Of a stretch of 64,000 bases of DNA, positions 50,595 through 59,859 are shown one piece after another. The first letter of the stretch is position 1. Each line of letters starts with the position of its first letter. The translations under genes and the position numbers were made by a program. The notes under the pieces were generated by a model, which was not told the DNA's origin, made no database searches, and saw only the letters and a list, made by a program, of their open reading frames with translations. Source of the stretch: Rubrivivax sp. (lineage in GTDB: Bacteria; Pseudomonadota; Gammaproteobacteria; Burkholderiales; Burkholderiaceae_C); NCBI GenBank assembly GCA_027485165.1, contig JAIXRN010000090.1, positions 1 through 64,000 on the forward strand, given 5' to 3'.

Positions 50595-51881
50595 ATGTAC
50601 GAGGCTTTCTACGGTCTGGCCAGCAAGCCCTTTCAGCTGAACCCGGACCCGAATTTCTACTTCGCCAGCAAGCAGCACCGGCGCGCCAAGGCGTACCTGG
50701 AATACGGCGTTTCGCGCAACGAAGGCTTCATCGTCATCACGGGCGAGATCGGCGCTGGCAAGACCATGGTGCTGCGTAGCCTGATCGAAGGCCTGAACGG
50801 CAGCAACGTCGTCACCGGCCACCTGGTGACGACGCAGCTGGGTGCGGAAGACACGCTGCGCATGGTGGGTGCCGCCTTCGGCTTTCGCGTCAAGGACGTG
50901 CCCAAGAGCGAATTGCTCATCACCCTGGAAGCCTTCCTCATCAGCCAGACCAGCAAGGGCAAGCGCTGCCTGCTGGTGGTGGACGAGGCGCAGAACCTGA
51001 CGCCGCGCGCGGTGGAAGAACTGCGCATGCTCAGCAACTTCCAGTTCGGCAACCAGGCTCTGCTGCAGAGCTTCCTGGTGGGCCAGCCTGAATTTCGCGA
51101 GATCCTGCAGCGGCCGGAGATGGAGCAGTTCCGCCAGCGCGTGGCGGCCACCTGCCACATCGGGCCGCTGGACGCCGACGAGACGCGCGCCTACATCGAA
51201 CACCGGCTGAAGTGCGCCGGCAGCACCGGCAAACCCAGCTTCGACCCTGCGGCCTTCGACGGCATCCACCGCGCCAGCCAGGGCATCCCGCGGCGCATCA
51301 ACGCCGTCTGCGACCGCGTGCTGTTGGCGGGCTTCCTGAGCAACAAGACCCACATCAGCGCTGCCGACGTGGCCGAGGTGGTGGACGAATTCGAACAGGA
51401 ATCGGCCGTGCCGCAGCGCGGCCCCGTGGGTGCAGGCGCAGGGGTGGGCGCAGGCCTAGGCGCGCCCGCCGGCCCGACCCATGGCGCCGGCCATGCCGAA
51501 CCCAGCATGCCTGGCGGACTGGCCGGCGCAGCGCTGGACGTGGACGTGAGCAAGCTGCGCCTGGACCCTGAAGAAGCCGATGGCCTGGTGCGCCAGCTGG
51601 CCGCGCTGACCGGCGACCAACGCGGTGACCAGCTGCAGCGCCTGGAACGCGGGCTGCTGCGCCTGGAGCGCATCAACCTGGAAACGCTGGCCATGCTGCA
51701 GAAGCTGGTGCAGGCGCTGAAGAAGCCCGAAGCGCGGGTTGACGTGAAAGGCGACGTGAAAGGCGACGCAAAAGGCGACGTGAGGGGCGACACAAAGGGC
51801 GACCCGAAAGGCGACGTGAAGCCGGAAGCCAGAGCCGACGCCCGCGCCGAACATCGCCCGCCAGAACAGCCCGCCAAGTAA
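50595..51881 (+). CDS. XrtA/PEP-CTERM-associated ATPase with KGD-repeat tail
   Basis: A 428-residue ExeA-like AAA ATPase (TIGR03015). It begins MYEAFYGLASKPFQLNPDP, the family hallmark. Walker A is GEIGAGKT (50-57), Walker B is LLVVDEAQNLTP, and the lid region has FDGIHRASQGIPRRINAVCD. Beyond about residue 275 the protein is a low-complexity Ala/Gly linker, then a charged helical segment and a run of Asp-x-Lys-Gly repeats (about 383-410) encoded at 51741-51824. The tail lies outside the conserved domain. It probably energises assembly or export of the polysaccharide. Confidence 0.93.
   Translation: MYEAFYGLASKPFQLNPDPNFYFASKQHRRAKAYLEYGVSRNEGFIVITGEIGAGKTMVLRSLIEGLNGSNVVTGHLVTTQLGAEDTLRMVGAAFGFRVKDVPKSELLITLEAFLISQTSKGKRCLLVVDEAQNLTPRAVEELRMLSNFQFGNQALLQSFLVGQPEFREILQRPEMEQFRQRVAATCHIGPLDADETRAYIEHRLKCAGSTGKPSFDPAAFDGIHRASQGIPRRINAVCDRVLLAGFLSNKTHISAADVAEVVDEFEQESAVPQRGPVGAGAGVGAGLGAPAGPTHGAGHAEPSMPGGLAGAALDVDVSKLRLDPEEADGLVRQLAALTGDQRGDQLQRLERGLLRLERINLETLAMLQKLVQALKKPEARVDVKGDVKGDAKGDVRGDTKGDPKGDVKPEARADARAEHRPPEQPAK
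51741..51824 (+). repeat. 12-bp tandem repeat in the ATPase gene
   Basis: Seven 12-nt units based on GACGTGAAAGGC encode the DVKG-type run near the C-terminus. Copies 1 and 2 are identical and the others diverge by one to four bases. Confidence 0.92.
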
Positions 51882-51890
51882 GCCGCCACC

Positions 51891-52745
51891 ATGCTTGCCC
51901 CGCAGATCACGAACGCGCTGACCATCGACGTCGAAGATTACTTCCAGGTCTCGGCCTTTGCGCCCTACATCCGCCGCGACGAATGGGACGCGCGCGAATG
52001 CCGGGTCGAGCGCAACGTCCACCGCATCCTGGACCTGCTGGCCGAACGGCAGGTGCACGCCACCTTCTTCACGCTGGGCTGGATTGCCGAACGCTACCCG
52101 CAGCTGGTCAAGCGCATCGTCGCCGAAGGCCATGAACTGGCCAGCCACGGCTATGGGCACGAACGCGCCAGCGACCTGTCTGAAGCCGCCTTCGTGGCCG
52201 ACATCACGCGCGCCAAGGGCTTGCTGGAAGACATCGGCGGCCACGCCGTGCGCGGCTACCGCGCACCCAGCTTCAGCATCGGCACCGGCAACCTGTGGGC
52301 CTTCGACGCCCTGGCCCGCGCCGGCCATGCCTACAGCAGCAGCATCTACCCCATCAAGCACGACCACTACGGCATGCCCGACTCACCCCGCTTCGCCTAC
52401 CGCGTGGGCAGCGTCGGCACGGGCCTGCTGGAAGTGCCGGTGACGACGCTGCGGCTGATGAACCGCAACCTGCCCAGCAGCGGCGGCGGCTACTTCCGGC
52501 TGCTGCCCTACGCTTTGAGCCGCTGGATGATCGGCACCGTCAACCGCGAAGACCGGCAGTCGGCGATCTTCTACTTCCATCCCTGGGAGATCGATGCCGA
52601 CCAACCCCGCGTGGCCGGCATCGACGCCCGGACGCGCTTTCGCCACTACGTGAACATTCCGCGCATGGAAGGCCGGCTGCGCCAGCTGCTGGCCGACTTC
52701 CGCTGGGGTCGCATGGACCAGATCTTCCTGGACCGCGCGGTCTAG
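51891..52745 (+). CDS. XrtA-system polysaccharide deacetylase
   Basis: A 284-residue NodB-fold deacetylase (TIGR03006) that should remove N- or O-acetyl groups from the polysaccharide. Motif 1 is LTIDVEDYFQV with candidate catalytic Asp13 and metal-binding Asp16. Motif 2 is ASHGYGHE, motif 3 is RGYRAPSFSIG, and the Trp/His region is IFYFHPWEID. No signal peptide is present, which is usual for the XrtA group. Start codon ATG 51891 follows the ATPase gene by 9 bp. Confidence 0.93.
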   Translation: MLAPQITNALTIDVEDYFQVSAFAPYIRRDEWDARECRVERNVHRILDLLAERQVHATFFTLGWIAERYPQLVKRIVAEGHELASHGYGHERASDLSEAAFVADITRAKGLLEDIGGHAVRGYRAPSFSIGTGNLWAFDALARAGHAYSSSIYPIKHDHYGMPDSPRFAYRVGSVGTGLLEVPVTTLRLMNRNLPSSGGGYFRLLPYALSRWMIGTVNREDRQSAIFYFHPWEIDADQPRVAGIDARTRFRHYVNIPRMEGRLRQLLADFRWGRMDQIFLDRAV

Positions 52746-52755
52746 GAGCCCCGCC

Positions 52756-53793
52756 ATGCCCACCCTGCAGCGTCTGGCCCCCGGCGACGCCCGCGGCGCC
52801 GCGGCCTGGGACGCCTTCGTCCTGGCCTGCCCGGCCGCCACCTTCTTCCACCGTGCCGCCTGGCAGGGCCTGCTGCGCGACGTTTTCCGGCACGACACCT
52901 ACTTCCTGTACGCCAGCGAAGGCGACCGCATCACCGGCGTGCTGCCGCTGGCGCACGTGAAGAGCCGACTGTTCGGCAACGCGCTGACGGGCTTGTCGTT
53001 CACCGTCTACGGCGGCGTGGCGGCCGACGACGAAGCCAGCGCCGCTCTGCTGGAAGCCGAAGCCCAGCGCCTGGCGCAAAGCCTGGGCGTGGACCATCTC
53101 GAGCTGCGCAACCTGCAGCGCCGCCACCCGGAATGGCCGGTGCAGGACCTGTACGTCACCTTCCGCAAGGCCATCCTGCCGGACGAAGAAGCCAACATGC
53201 TGGCCATCCCGCGCAAGCAGCGTGCGATGGTGCGCAAGGGCATCAAGAACGGGCTGCAGAGCCACATCGACGCCGACGCATCGCGCTTCTTCCAGCTGTA
53301 TGCCGACAACGTGCACCGTCACGGCACGCCCGCGATGCCGCGGCGCTACTTCGAAGCCCTGCTGCAGGCCTTCGGGCCTGACTGCGAAGTGATGACGGTG
53401 ACAGGCCCCGAGGGCCAGCTGCTGTCCAGCGTGATGAGCTTCTACTTCCGCGACGAATGCCTGCCCTACTATGCCGGTGACGCCGAGGCCGCACGCGACC
53501 TGGCCGCCAACGACTTCAAGTACTGGGAACTGATGCGCCGCGCTTGCGCGCGCGGGCTGAAGGTCTTCGATTACGGCCGCAGCAAGCAGGGCACCGGCAG
53601 CTACGCTTTCAAGAAGAACTGGGGTTTCGAGCCCCAGCCGCTGCACTACGAGTACTGCCTGTACAAGCGCGACGCGGTGCCGCAGAACAACCCCAGCAAC
53701 GCCAAGTACAAGCTGATGATCGAAGGCTGGCGCCGCCTGCCCATCGGCGTGGCCAACTGGCTGGGCCCGTACATCGTGCGCAGCCTCGGCTGA
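52756..53793 (+). CDS. FemAB-related protein, XrtA system
   Basis: A 345-residue protein with the two GNAT-like halves of FemAB transferases (TIGR03019). Features are FFHRAAWQGLLRDVFRHDTYFLYA, GLSFTVYGGVAADDEA, IPRKQRAMVRKGIKNGL in the centre and FDYGRSKQGTGSYAFKKNWGF near the end. FemAB relatives transfer aminoacyl groups; here the acceptor is probably part of the exopolysaccharide or its carrier. It starts 10 bp after the deacetylase stop with GGAGCC upstream of the ATG. Confidence 0.92.
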   Translation: MPTLQRLAPGDARGAAAWDAFVLACPAATFFHRAAWQGLLRDVFRHDTYFLYASEGDRITGVLPLAHVKSRLFGNALTGLSFTVYGGVAADDEASAALLEAEAQRLAQSLGVDHLELRNLQRRHPEWPVQDLYVTFRKAILPDEEANMLAIPRKQRAMVRKGIKNGLQSHIDADASRFFQLYADNVHRHGTPAMPRRYFEALLQAFGPDCEVMTVTGPEGQLLSSVMSFYFRDECLPYYAGDAEAARDLAANDFKYWELMRRACARGLKVFDYGRSKQGTGSYAFKKNWGFEPQPLHYEYCLYKRDAVPQNNPSNAKYKLMIEGWRRLPIGVANWLGPYIVRSLG

Positions 53794-53800
53794 GGGCAAG

Positions 53801-55018
53801 TTGGCCAATCTGCTCTTCCTGGCGCATCGACTGCCTTACCCGCCCAACAAGGGCGACAAGGTGCGCAGCTACCACTTGCTGAAGCACCTGGCGGCGCGGC
53901 ACAGCGTGCACCTGGGCACCTTCATCGACGACCCTGAAGATCAGCAGTACCTGCCCATCGTGCAAGGCCTGTGCGCCAGCGTGCACGCCAGCCGGCTGCA
54001 CCCGCGTCGCGCGAAGCTGGGCAGCCTGAGCGGCCTGCTGCGCAACGAACCCCTGACCCTGGCCTATTACCGCGACGCCGCGCTGGACGCCTGGGTGCAG
54101 GCCCGCAAGCGCGCCGGGCAGATCGACGGCGTGCTGGTGTTTTCATCGTCGATGGCGCAGTACGCGCAAGGCCTGGACGTGCCGCTGTGGGTGGACTTCG
54201 TCGATGTCGATTCCGCCAAGTGGACAGACTACGCCGCCAACCACCGCTGGCCCATGTCCTGGCTCTATCGGCGCGAAGGCGTGCAGCTGCTGGGCTACGA
54301 ACGCAGCGTCGCCGCGCAGGCACGCTGCAGCTTCTTCGCGACCGAAAAGGAAACCGAACTCTTCCGCGGCCTGGCGCCGGAAAGCGCCGCCCGCGTGGCG
54401 CCCATCTGCAACGGCGTGGACTTCGACTACTTCGCGCCGCAGGACGACCGGCCTTCGCCCTTCCAGCCTGGCGAACTGCCCCTGGTCTTCACCGGCGCGA
54501 TGGATTACTGGCCGAACATCGACGCCGTCAGCTGGTTCGTGCAGGACATGCTGCCCGCGCTGCGCGAACGCTGGCCAGCCCTGCGCTTTCACATCGTCGG
54601 CCGCAACCCGGCACCGGCCGTGCGCGCACTGGCCGGTGAACACGTCAACGTCACCGGCACCGTGGCTGACGTGCGGCCCTGGCTGCAGCATGCCGCAGCC
54701 GTGGTGGCGCCGCTGCGCCTGGCGCGCGGCATCCAGAACAAGGTGCTGGAAGCCCTGGCCATGGCCCGCCCGGTGGTGGCTGCCAGCGTGTGCGTGGAAG
54801 CCATCGACGCCACGCCAGGCCGGCACCTGCTGGGCGCGGAAACCGCCGACGAATACGTGCACGCCCTGAACACCCTGTTGAGCCACCCCGCGCAGGCCCG
54901 GCAGCTGGGCCTGGCCGGGCGGCTGCAGGTGGAGATCGCCTACGGCTGGGCCGGGCAGCTGGCGGCGCTGGACACCCACCTGGCCGCCCTGGGCGCCACG
55001 CGCCAGGCGGCGGCCTGA
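53801..55018 (+). CDS. Glycosyltransferase, XrtA/PEP-CTERM type (TIGR03087-like)
   Basis: A 405-residue GT4-like transferase. It has an N-terminal Rossmann domain (LFLAHRLPYPPNKGDKVRSYHLLKHLA) and a linker with WVDFVDVDSAKWTDYA. The C-terminal donor domain shows NGVDFDYFAP, FTGAMDYWPNIDAV and PLRLARGIQNKVLEALAMARPVV. Features match the sugar transferase found in exosortase A loci. TTG 53801 is preceded by GAGGG; no ATG lies upstream of the conserved N-terminus. Its sugar donor is unknown. Confidence 0.9.
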   Translation: MANLLFLAHRLPYPPNKGDKVRSYHLLKHLAARHSVHLGTFIDDPEDQQYLPIVQGLCASVHASRLHPRRAKLGSLSGLLRNEPLTLAYYRDAALDAWVQARKRAGQIDGVLVFSSSMAQYAQGLDVPLWVDFVDVDSAKWTDYAANHRWPMSWLYRREGVQLLGYERSVAAQARCSFFATEKETELFRGLAPESAARVAPICNGVDFDYFAPQDDRPSPFQPGELPLVFTGAMDYWPNIDAVSWFVQDMLPALRERWPALRFHIVGRNPAPAVRALAGEHVNVTGTVADVRPWLQHAAAVVAPLRLARGIQNKVLEALAMARPVVAASVCVEAIDATPGRHLLGAETADEYVHALNTLLSHPAQARQLGLAGRLQVEIAYGWAGQLAALDTHLAALGATRQAAA

Positions 55019-55046
55019 ACCCATCCGTCCCCCCTTCGCCAGAATC

Positions 55047-55117
55047 CCCGCCCGAACCCCTGCCCGAACCCGCGCCCGACCCCCCCCTGACCCCCCGCCT
55101 GACCCCCCGCCCCCCGC
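55047..55117 (+). repeat. C-rich direct repeats upstream of xrtA
   Basis: The 100-bp gap before the exosortase gene consists of degenerate repeats of GCCCGAACCC followed by two copies of CCTGACCCCCCG. The plus strand is almost free of G in places, which would form an unstructured C-rich transcript suited to Rho loading. Confidence 0.75.
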
Positions 55118-55118
55118 C

Positions 55119-56687
55119 ATGAGCGTTGCACCCCGCCCCGCTGCCGTCGCCGTTGCCATTCCCTGGCCCCGCCTGGTGCCTGGCGTGGTGCTCGTGGTGG
55201 CCCTGCTGCTGCTGTTCCGCGATACGGCGCAAGCCACCGTGACCATCTGGCTGCGGTCAGAGACCTTCACGCACTGCATCCTGGTGCCGCCCATCGTGCT
55301 GTGGCTGTTCTGGCGTTCGCGTGCCCGGCTGGCCCAGGCGCCGGTGCGGCCCGTGCCCTGGCTGCTGGTGCTTTGGGCGGGTGGGTGCCTGCTGTGGCTG
55401 CTGGGCGAACTGGCCAGCGTCAACGCCGCCACCCAGCTGGCCCTGGTGACGCTGATCGTGCTGGTGGTGCCCGCCGTCTACGGCTGGGCCGTGGCGCGGG
55501 TGCTGGCGTTCCCGCTGCTGTTCCTGTATTTCGCCGTGCCGGTGGGCGAATTCATGGTCGCGCCGATGATGGAATGGACGGCCGACTTCACCGTCGCCGC
55601 GCTGCAGGCCACCGGGCTGCCGGTCTACCGCGAAGGCCTGCAGTTCGTCATCCCTTCAGGCAGCTGGTCGGTGGTGGAAGCCTGCAGCGGCGTGCGCTAC
55701 CTGATCGCTTCCTTCATGGTGGGCACCCTGTTCGCCTACCTGAACTACAACAGCCTGAAGCGGCGCCTGGTGTTTGCGGCCGTGTCGCTGGCCGTGCCCA
55801 TCGTCGCCAACTGGCTGCGTGCCTACATGATCGTGATGCTGGGCCATCTGTCGGGCAACGAACTGGCCACCGGAGTGGACCACCTCGTCTACGGCTGGGT
55901 GTTCTTCGGCATCGTCATCGGCATCATGTTCGTGGTCGGCGCGCGCTGGTCAGAACCCGAACTGCCGCTGCCCGCGCCGCCCACGGCCATCAGCCTGGCG
56001 CCTTCTTTGGCGGCGGCGCCGCTGTGGCGCGTGGCCGCAGCCGCGTTGGCCCTGGCCGCCGGCACGCAGGCCCTGATGTGGCAGCTGGACCGGCCACGCG
56101 GCACCACGCCCGTGCTGGCGCTGCCGGCAGCGGCCGACGGCTGGGCCCTGGCCGCGCCCGAGGGCCCCGCGCTGACGTGGCAGCCCAACTACAAGACCGC
56201 CAATGTGCAGCAGGCCCAGGCCTACCGCCGCAGCAGCGACGGCGCCTTGGTGACGACCTGGGTGGGCTACTACCGCGACCAGAACTACCAGCGCAAGCTG
56301 ATCACGTCCACCAACGGCTTGGTCGAAGGCACCACGGAATCACGCTGGGCGCAGGCCGCCAGCGGCGGCAGCACTGCGGCGGGCCTTCCCGTGCGCACGG
56401 CCGTGCTGCGCGGCAGCGACGTGTCCAGCGTGGCCGCGCCGCGCCTGCGCGTGTGGCAGCTGTACTGGGTGGCCGGCCGCTTCACCACCAGCGACGCGCG
56501 GGCCAAGGTGATGCTGGCGCTGAACCGCCTGGCCGGCCGTGGCGACGACGCGGCGGTGCTGCTGCTGCACACGCCGCTGCCGGCTGACGGCCTGACGGAA
56601 GCCGCCGACGCGCTGCTGCAGGCGCATCTGCAGGCGCACCTGGCAGCCTTGCAAGGCGCCTTGCAGTCCGCCCAGGCCGGGCGCTGA
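55119..56687 (+). CDS. xrtA: Exosortase A fused to an EpsI domain
   Basis: A 522-residue membrane transpeptidase-like protein that cleaves PEP-CTERM proteins and passes them to an acceptor. The exosortase part (1-275) has about eight helices, with catalytic Cys189 in VVEACSGVRYL, Arg234 in ANWLRAYMIVMLGH and His255 in VDHLVYGW. After a linker and another helix (about 305-325), the C-terminal 200 residues form the periplasmic EpsI domain (YRRSSDGALVTTWVGYYRDQNYQRKL). The fusion is the usual state of XrtA. It identifies the whole right-hand locus as the XrtA/PEP-CTERM system. Confidence 0.95.
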   Translation: MSVAPRPAAVAVAIPWPRLVPGVVLVVALLLLFRDTAQATVTIWLRSETFTHCILVPPIVLWLFWRSRARLAQAPVRPVPWLLVLWAGGCLLWLLGELASVNAATQLALVTLIVLVVPAVYGWAVARVLAFPLLFLYFAVPVGEFMVAPMMEWTADFTVAALQATGLPVYREGLQFVIPSGSWSVVEACSGVRYLIASFMVGTLFAYLNYNSLKRRLVFAAVSLAVPIVANWLRAYMIVMLGHLSGNELATGVDHLVYGWVFFGIVIGIMFVVGARWSEPELPLPAPPTAISLAPSLAAAPLWRVAAAALALAAGTQALMWQLDRPRGTTPVLALPAAADGWALAAPEGPALTWQPNYKTANVQQAQAYRRSSDGALVTTWVGYYRDQNYQRKLITSTNGLVEGTTESRWAQAASGGSTAAGLPVRTAVLRGSDVSSVAAPRLRVWQLYWVAGRFTTSDARAKVMLALNRLAGRGDDAAVLLLHTPLPADGLTEAADALLQAHLQAHLAALQGALQSAQAGR

Positions 56688-56716
56688 GCGCCAGGCTTTC
56701 CGCCACGGCCCCGCCC

Positions 56717-56736
56717 AAGGCCCTGCTCAGGGCCTT
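56717..56736 (+). terminator. Hairpin after xrtA
   Basis: A perfect 9-bp inverted repeat, AAGGCCCTG / CAGGGCCTT, with 2 nt between the arms lies 29 nt past the xrtA stop. Only CTGA follows, not a T-run, so termination would be partial or Rho-assisted. It plausibly ends the export operon. Confidence 0.5.
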
Positions 56737-56746
56737 CTGACACTGG

Positions 56747-56762
56747 TGGCATCTGAGACGCA
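56747..56762 (+). promoter_or_regulatory. Weak sigma-54-like site upstream of the Tat lipoprotein gene
   Basis: TGGCATCTGAGACGCA has a good -24 box and GC at -12 with correct spacing, but AC in place of the TT before it. It lies 10 nt after the xrtA terminator-like hairpin and about 390 nt before the next gene, so it could drive that gene with a long leader. Confidence 0.3.
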
Positions 56763-57149
56763 TTGAAACAGCCGAAAAGCACTTGCTTACAGGCTCTACA
56801 CAAAGCGTCGTCGCCGTTGACAGCTTGTAGCAAAGCTGCGGTCAAGCCTCGTCCGCGGGCTGCCGAAGATCAGCCATCGGGCGTGCCTTGCGCCCCCACC
56901 GGCTGACCCTGAGGTCCTTCCCGCCATGAACACACCGCCGTTACCTGTCCTGGCCCGCGTGCATGCAATGACCGGAGCCAGCGCGAAGCGCCTCAGGCGC
57001 TGACGCCAGCCCTGGCGGCTGGAGCCGGCTTTCATCCAGCCGGGCTCGCCAAGCCAGCGGCCCCCCGACTTCCTGAACTTCCTGGACCCGCCCGGCGTGC
57101 CTGCGCACCGGGTGTGGGTTGGCATCGCTTTGACTTCACGGCACCGCAC

Positions 57150-59618
57150 ATGAAAAGCCACCCGATCTCTCGCCGCCGTCTGCTGAGCAGCACTTTCCTG
57201 GCTCTGGGCACCGCCCAGCTGTCCGCCTGCGGTGGCGGCGGCAGCGAAGCGGATGCCATCGCCGCGGGCACGGCCGAAGAAGGAACGGCCGGCGCCCTGG
57301 GCAAGGTCGGTGGGCAGGCGCCCGCGCTCACAGACAGAAGCAAGCGCGGACCCACCCCACAGGCGCCGCAGCCGGGCACGCCTTTCACGTCGCTGGTGGT
57401 CGGTGCGGTCGAAGCCGTGGGCGCATCGGCCTATGCCGCCACCGTGTTGCCGCTGCCAGGCCAGGTTCCCGCTTCGGCGACGTTGGCGTCGCCCGACGAC
57501 GCCCGCATGTCAGCGGCCGTGCTCTCGCGCTGGCCAGACGGGTCGGCTGCGGTCGTGGTCGTGGCAGGCGTCGTGGACACCACCGGTTTGCCCGGCCAGG
57601 CCCTGCGCGTGGCCGCCGTGCCGGCCACTGCTGCAGCAGCGCCGCTCACCCCGGCCCGCGTGGGCCAGCTCGTGCAGTCGGTGCAGGTAGCGTTTGGCAG
57701 CCTGGGCACGGCCACGCTGACGCAGTTCGGCAGCCCCGAACGCGTCTGGTGGGCAAACGGCCAGAGCATCTGCGCGCGTTACCGCCTGCCTGCCCCGGGC
57801 CATGCCACGCTGGAAGCCGTGGTCGACATCCAGGCCTTCGGCGTGGACTGCGCGCTGGTGGAAGTGGTGGTCGAGAACTCGCGCATGAACTCGGCCAACC
57901 CGGTGCGGCCGGCGAATGCCAGCTACACCGCCGAGGTGCTGGTGAACAACCGCAGCGTCGGCAGCGCCCGCAGCAGCGACGCCCCGGAAGGTGTGCACGC
58001 GGCCTTCCGCGCCTGGCATGTGTCCACCTGGGTCGGCACACATGGCCACGTGCAGCTGACGCAGCTGCACACCGACCTGCAGCAGCACCCGCTGTTCTTC
58101 CGGGTTGACCAGCCAGGACGCGAGATGACGCGCTATGGCGCCGACCGCTACCAGCCCTGGGCGCCGGTGCGGCAGCGGCCGAACAACATGGGCGGCACAG
58201 GCGACCACCCGGGTATCGGCCCGCTGGCGCAATGGGACGCGCACTTCCTGCAAAGCGGCAACCCGCTGGCTGCCCGCGCAGTGGAAGCCAATGCGCTGGC
58301 CATCCTGGGATACAACCTGTGTTATCGCGACAGCACCACCGGCCTGGTGCCCCACGCGGAGCAGCTGGTGGGCCGCGACCGCCACTACAACTGGCCCGGC
58401 ACCGACAACCCCGAAGACCGCATGTGCTGGGAAACCGCGCACCACCCGGCAGCCGGCTTGATGGCTTTCGTGTGCCGGCCCAGCCCCGTCTTCATCGAAG
58501 TTGCGCAGCGCATCGTGGTGATGAATGCCACCTGGTCTGCCGGCGGCCTGGATGGGCAGAACCTGCAGGCCTGGTCGGGCACCGGCATCACCGACAGCAC
58601 GGGCGTCTACGGCTTCTGGTACCAGCAGCGCGGGCGCGCCTGGGGTATCCGCAGCCTGGTGCATGCCACGTTCCTGTCGCCAGATGGCCAGCCCTGGCGC
58701 GATGGCGGCAAGCACTGGCTGAACCTGAATCGCATCTATCTGGCCGAATGGACGCGCAAGCCCGCTGCTGCGGCACTGAACGTGTTCTGGGACCAGGCGC
58801 CGGACTGGCCCGCCAGCCACGGCAGTGGCAATTGGCTGCTGCCCAGCTGGCAGAACCATTTCCTGATCACCGAGCTGCACAAGGCCGCGTCCGTCAAGCT
58901 GCTGACCGGTACCGAACAGCAGGCACTGGACGCGCTGGCGGACTGGGCAGCGCTGCTGCCGGTGCGCTGGGTGAACGAGCAGCCCGAAGGTGGCTGGCGC
59001 TACATCCCCTACGCCCAGGCCATCGCCACGGCGGCCAACCCCAACGTCGCGCCGCCCAGCAGCTGGGGCGCCGTGATGCGGCAGTTCGTCAGTAGCACGC
59101 CGCCCACCGTGGCCGGGGCGATCTCGGTCTACGACGGCGCCACCACCGAGTACGCGAACTTCAGCACCAACGGCAGCGCCGGTGCCTTCTACCCGTCCTA
59201 CTGGTGGGCGGCCCTGGCCGCGGCGGTCGAACGCAATGTGCCGGGTGCCGAAACCGCCTGGCGCACCGTGCAGCTGCAGGCCAGCAATCTGGGGTCCTGG
59301 CGCACGGGCTTCGCGGTCGACCCGCGCTGGAGCGCGACACCGCGCACGATCGGCGGGCAGCCCGTACCGGTGTCGACCACGCCCACCCCCGCCCCCGGCC
59401 CAGCGCAGCCCCCGCAGGAGCTGCCCGCAGAACACGCGGCGTGGTACCTGGCACGCCTGACGCCCGAGTTCGTGCAGTACGGCTGGCCGTTGACACTGGA
59501 AAGTGCCTACCGGCACTGGCGCGAGTGGGGCCGCCGTCAGGGCCGCAAGTGGGCACCCGACGCGCCGGCGCCAGCCTGGGGCCCGGAAGCCAGCGCCGCG
59601 CCACCGGGCACGATCTGA
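57150..59618 (+). CDS. Large Tat lipoprotein resembling YetA/PcRGLX polysaccharide enzymes
   Basis: An 822-residue exported protein. The leader has SRRRLLSSTFLALG (7-20) and lipobox LSAC with Cys27, so it is probably Tat-exported and lipidated. Residues about 75-200 look like the N-terminal domain of PcRGLX/YetA-like exo-lyases (PLPGQVPASATL, AVLSRWPDGSAAVVVVAG). The central part (about 300-700) is Trp/His-rich with GGTGDHPGIGPLAQWD, HYNWPGTDNPEDRMCWETAHH and GGKHWLNLNRIYLAEW, fitting a helical toroid. A Pro linker precedes a short C-terminal domain (LTPEFVQYGWPLTLESAYRHW). The family call is from pattern memory. Position between xrtA and the amidotransferase suggests it trims or modifies the exopolysaccharide. 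Confidence 0.65.
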   Translation: MKSHPISRRRLLSSTFLALGTAQLSACGGGGSEADAIAAGTAEEGTAGALGKVGGQAPALTDRSKRGPTPQAPQPGTPFTSLVVGAVEAVGASAYAATVLPLPGQVPASATLASPDDARMSAAVLSRWPDGSAAVVVVAGVVDTTGLPGQALRVAAVPATAAAAPLTPARVGQLVQSVQVAFGSLGTATLTQFGSPERVWWANGQSICARYRLPAPGHATLEAVVDIQAFGVDCALVEVVVENSRMNSANPVRPANASYTAEVLVNNRSVGSARSSDAPEGVHAAFRAWHVSTWVGTHGHVQLTQLHTDLQQHPLFFRVDQPGREMTRYGADRYQPWAPVRQRPNNMGGTGDHPGIGPLAQWDAHFLQSGNPLAARAVEANALAILGYNLCYRDSTTGLVPHAEQLVGRDRHYNWPGTDNPEDRMCWETAHHPAAGLMAFVCRPSPVFIEVAQRIVVMNATWSAGGLDGQNLQAWSGTGITDSTGVYGFWYQQRGRAWGIRSLVHATFLSPDGQPWRDGGKHWLNLNRIYLAEWTRKPAAAALNVFWDQAPDWPASHGSGNWLLPSWQNHFLITELHKAASVKLLTGTEQQALDALADWAALLPVRWVNEQPEGGWRYIPYAQAIATAANPNVAPPSSWGAVMRQFVSSTPPTVAGAISVYDGATTEYANFSTNGSAGAFYPSYWWAALAAAVERNVPGAETAWRTVQLQASNLGSWRTGFAVDPRWSATPRTIGGQPVPVSTTPTPAPGPAQPPQELPAEHAAWYLARLTPEFVQYGWPLTLESAYRHWREWGRRQGRKWAPDAPAPAWGPEASAAPPGTI

Positions 59619-59859
59619 CGCCGCCAGCCCGCCCTGTCGCGGGGTGGCCGGCGCCCACATGACCCGGCGTCGCGACGACGTGCGATAAATCATGGACGCC
59701 GCACGCCCTGCTGCCCGCACATCCGGCGGCGGCAGGTGAGTCCAGTAGCATTCCGACTCCGGCGAGCCGTCGGTTGCGGCTGGTCTGCGCACCCTGCGCC
59801 AGCGCCCCCTGTGGGCAGGCATCCGGCCCGTCCCGTCCACGCATCCCAGGCGCTTTCCC

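Larger units (their letters stand above)
56688..57149. other. Intergenic region after xrtA
   Basis: 462 bp with no convincing gene. It contains the hairpin at 56717-56736, a sigma-54-like sequence at 56747-56762, and an isolated TTGACA at 56817-56822 without a good -10. The right half is GC-rich and unremarkable. Confidence 0.65.
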
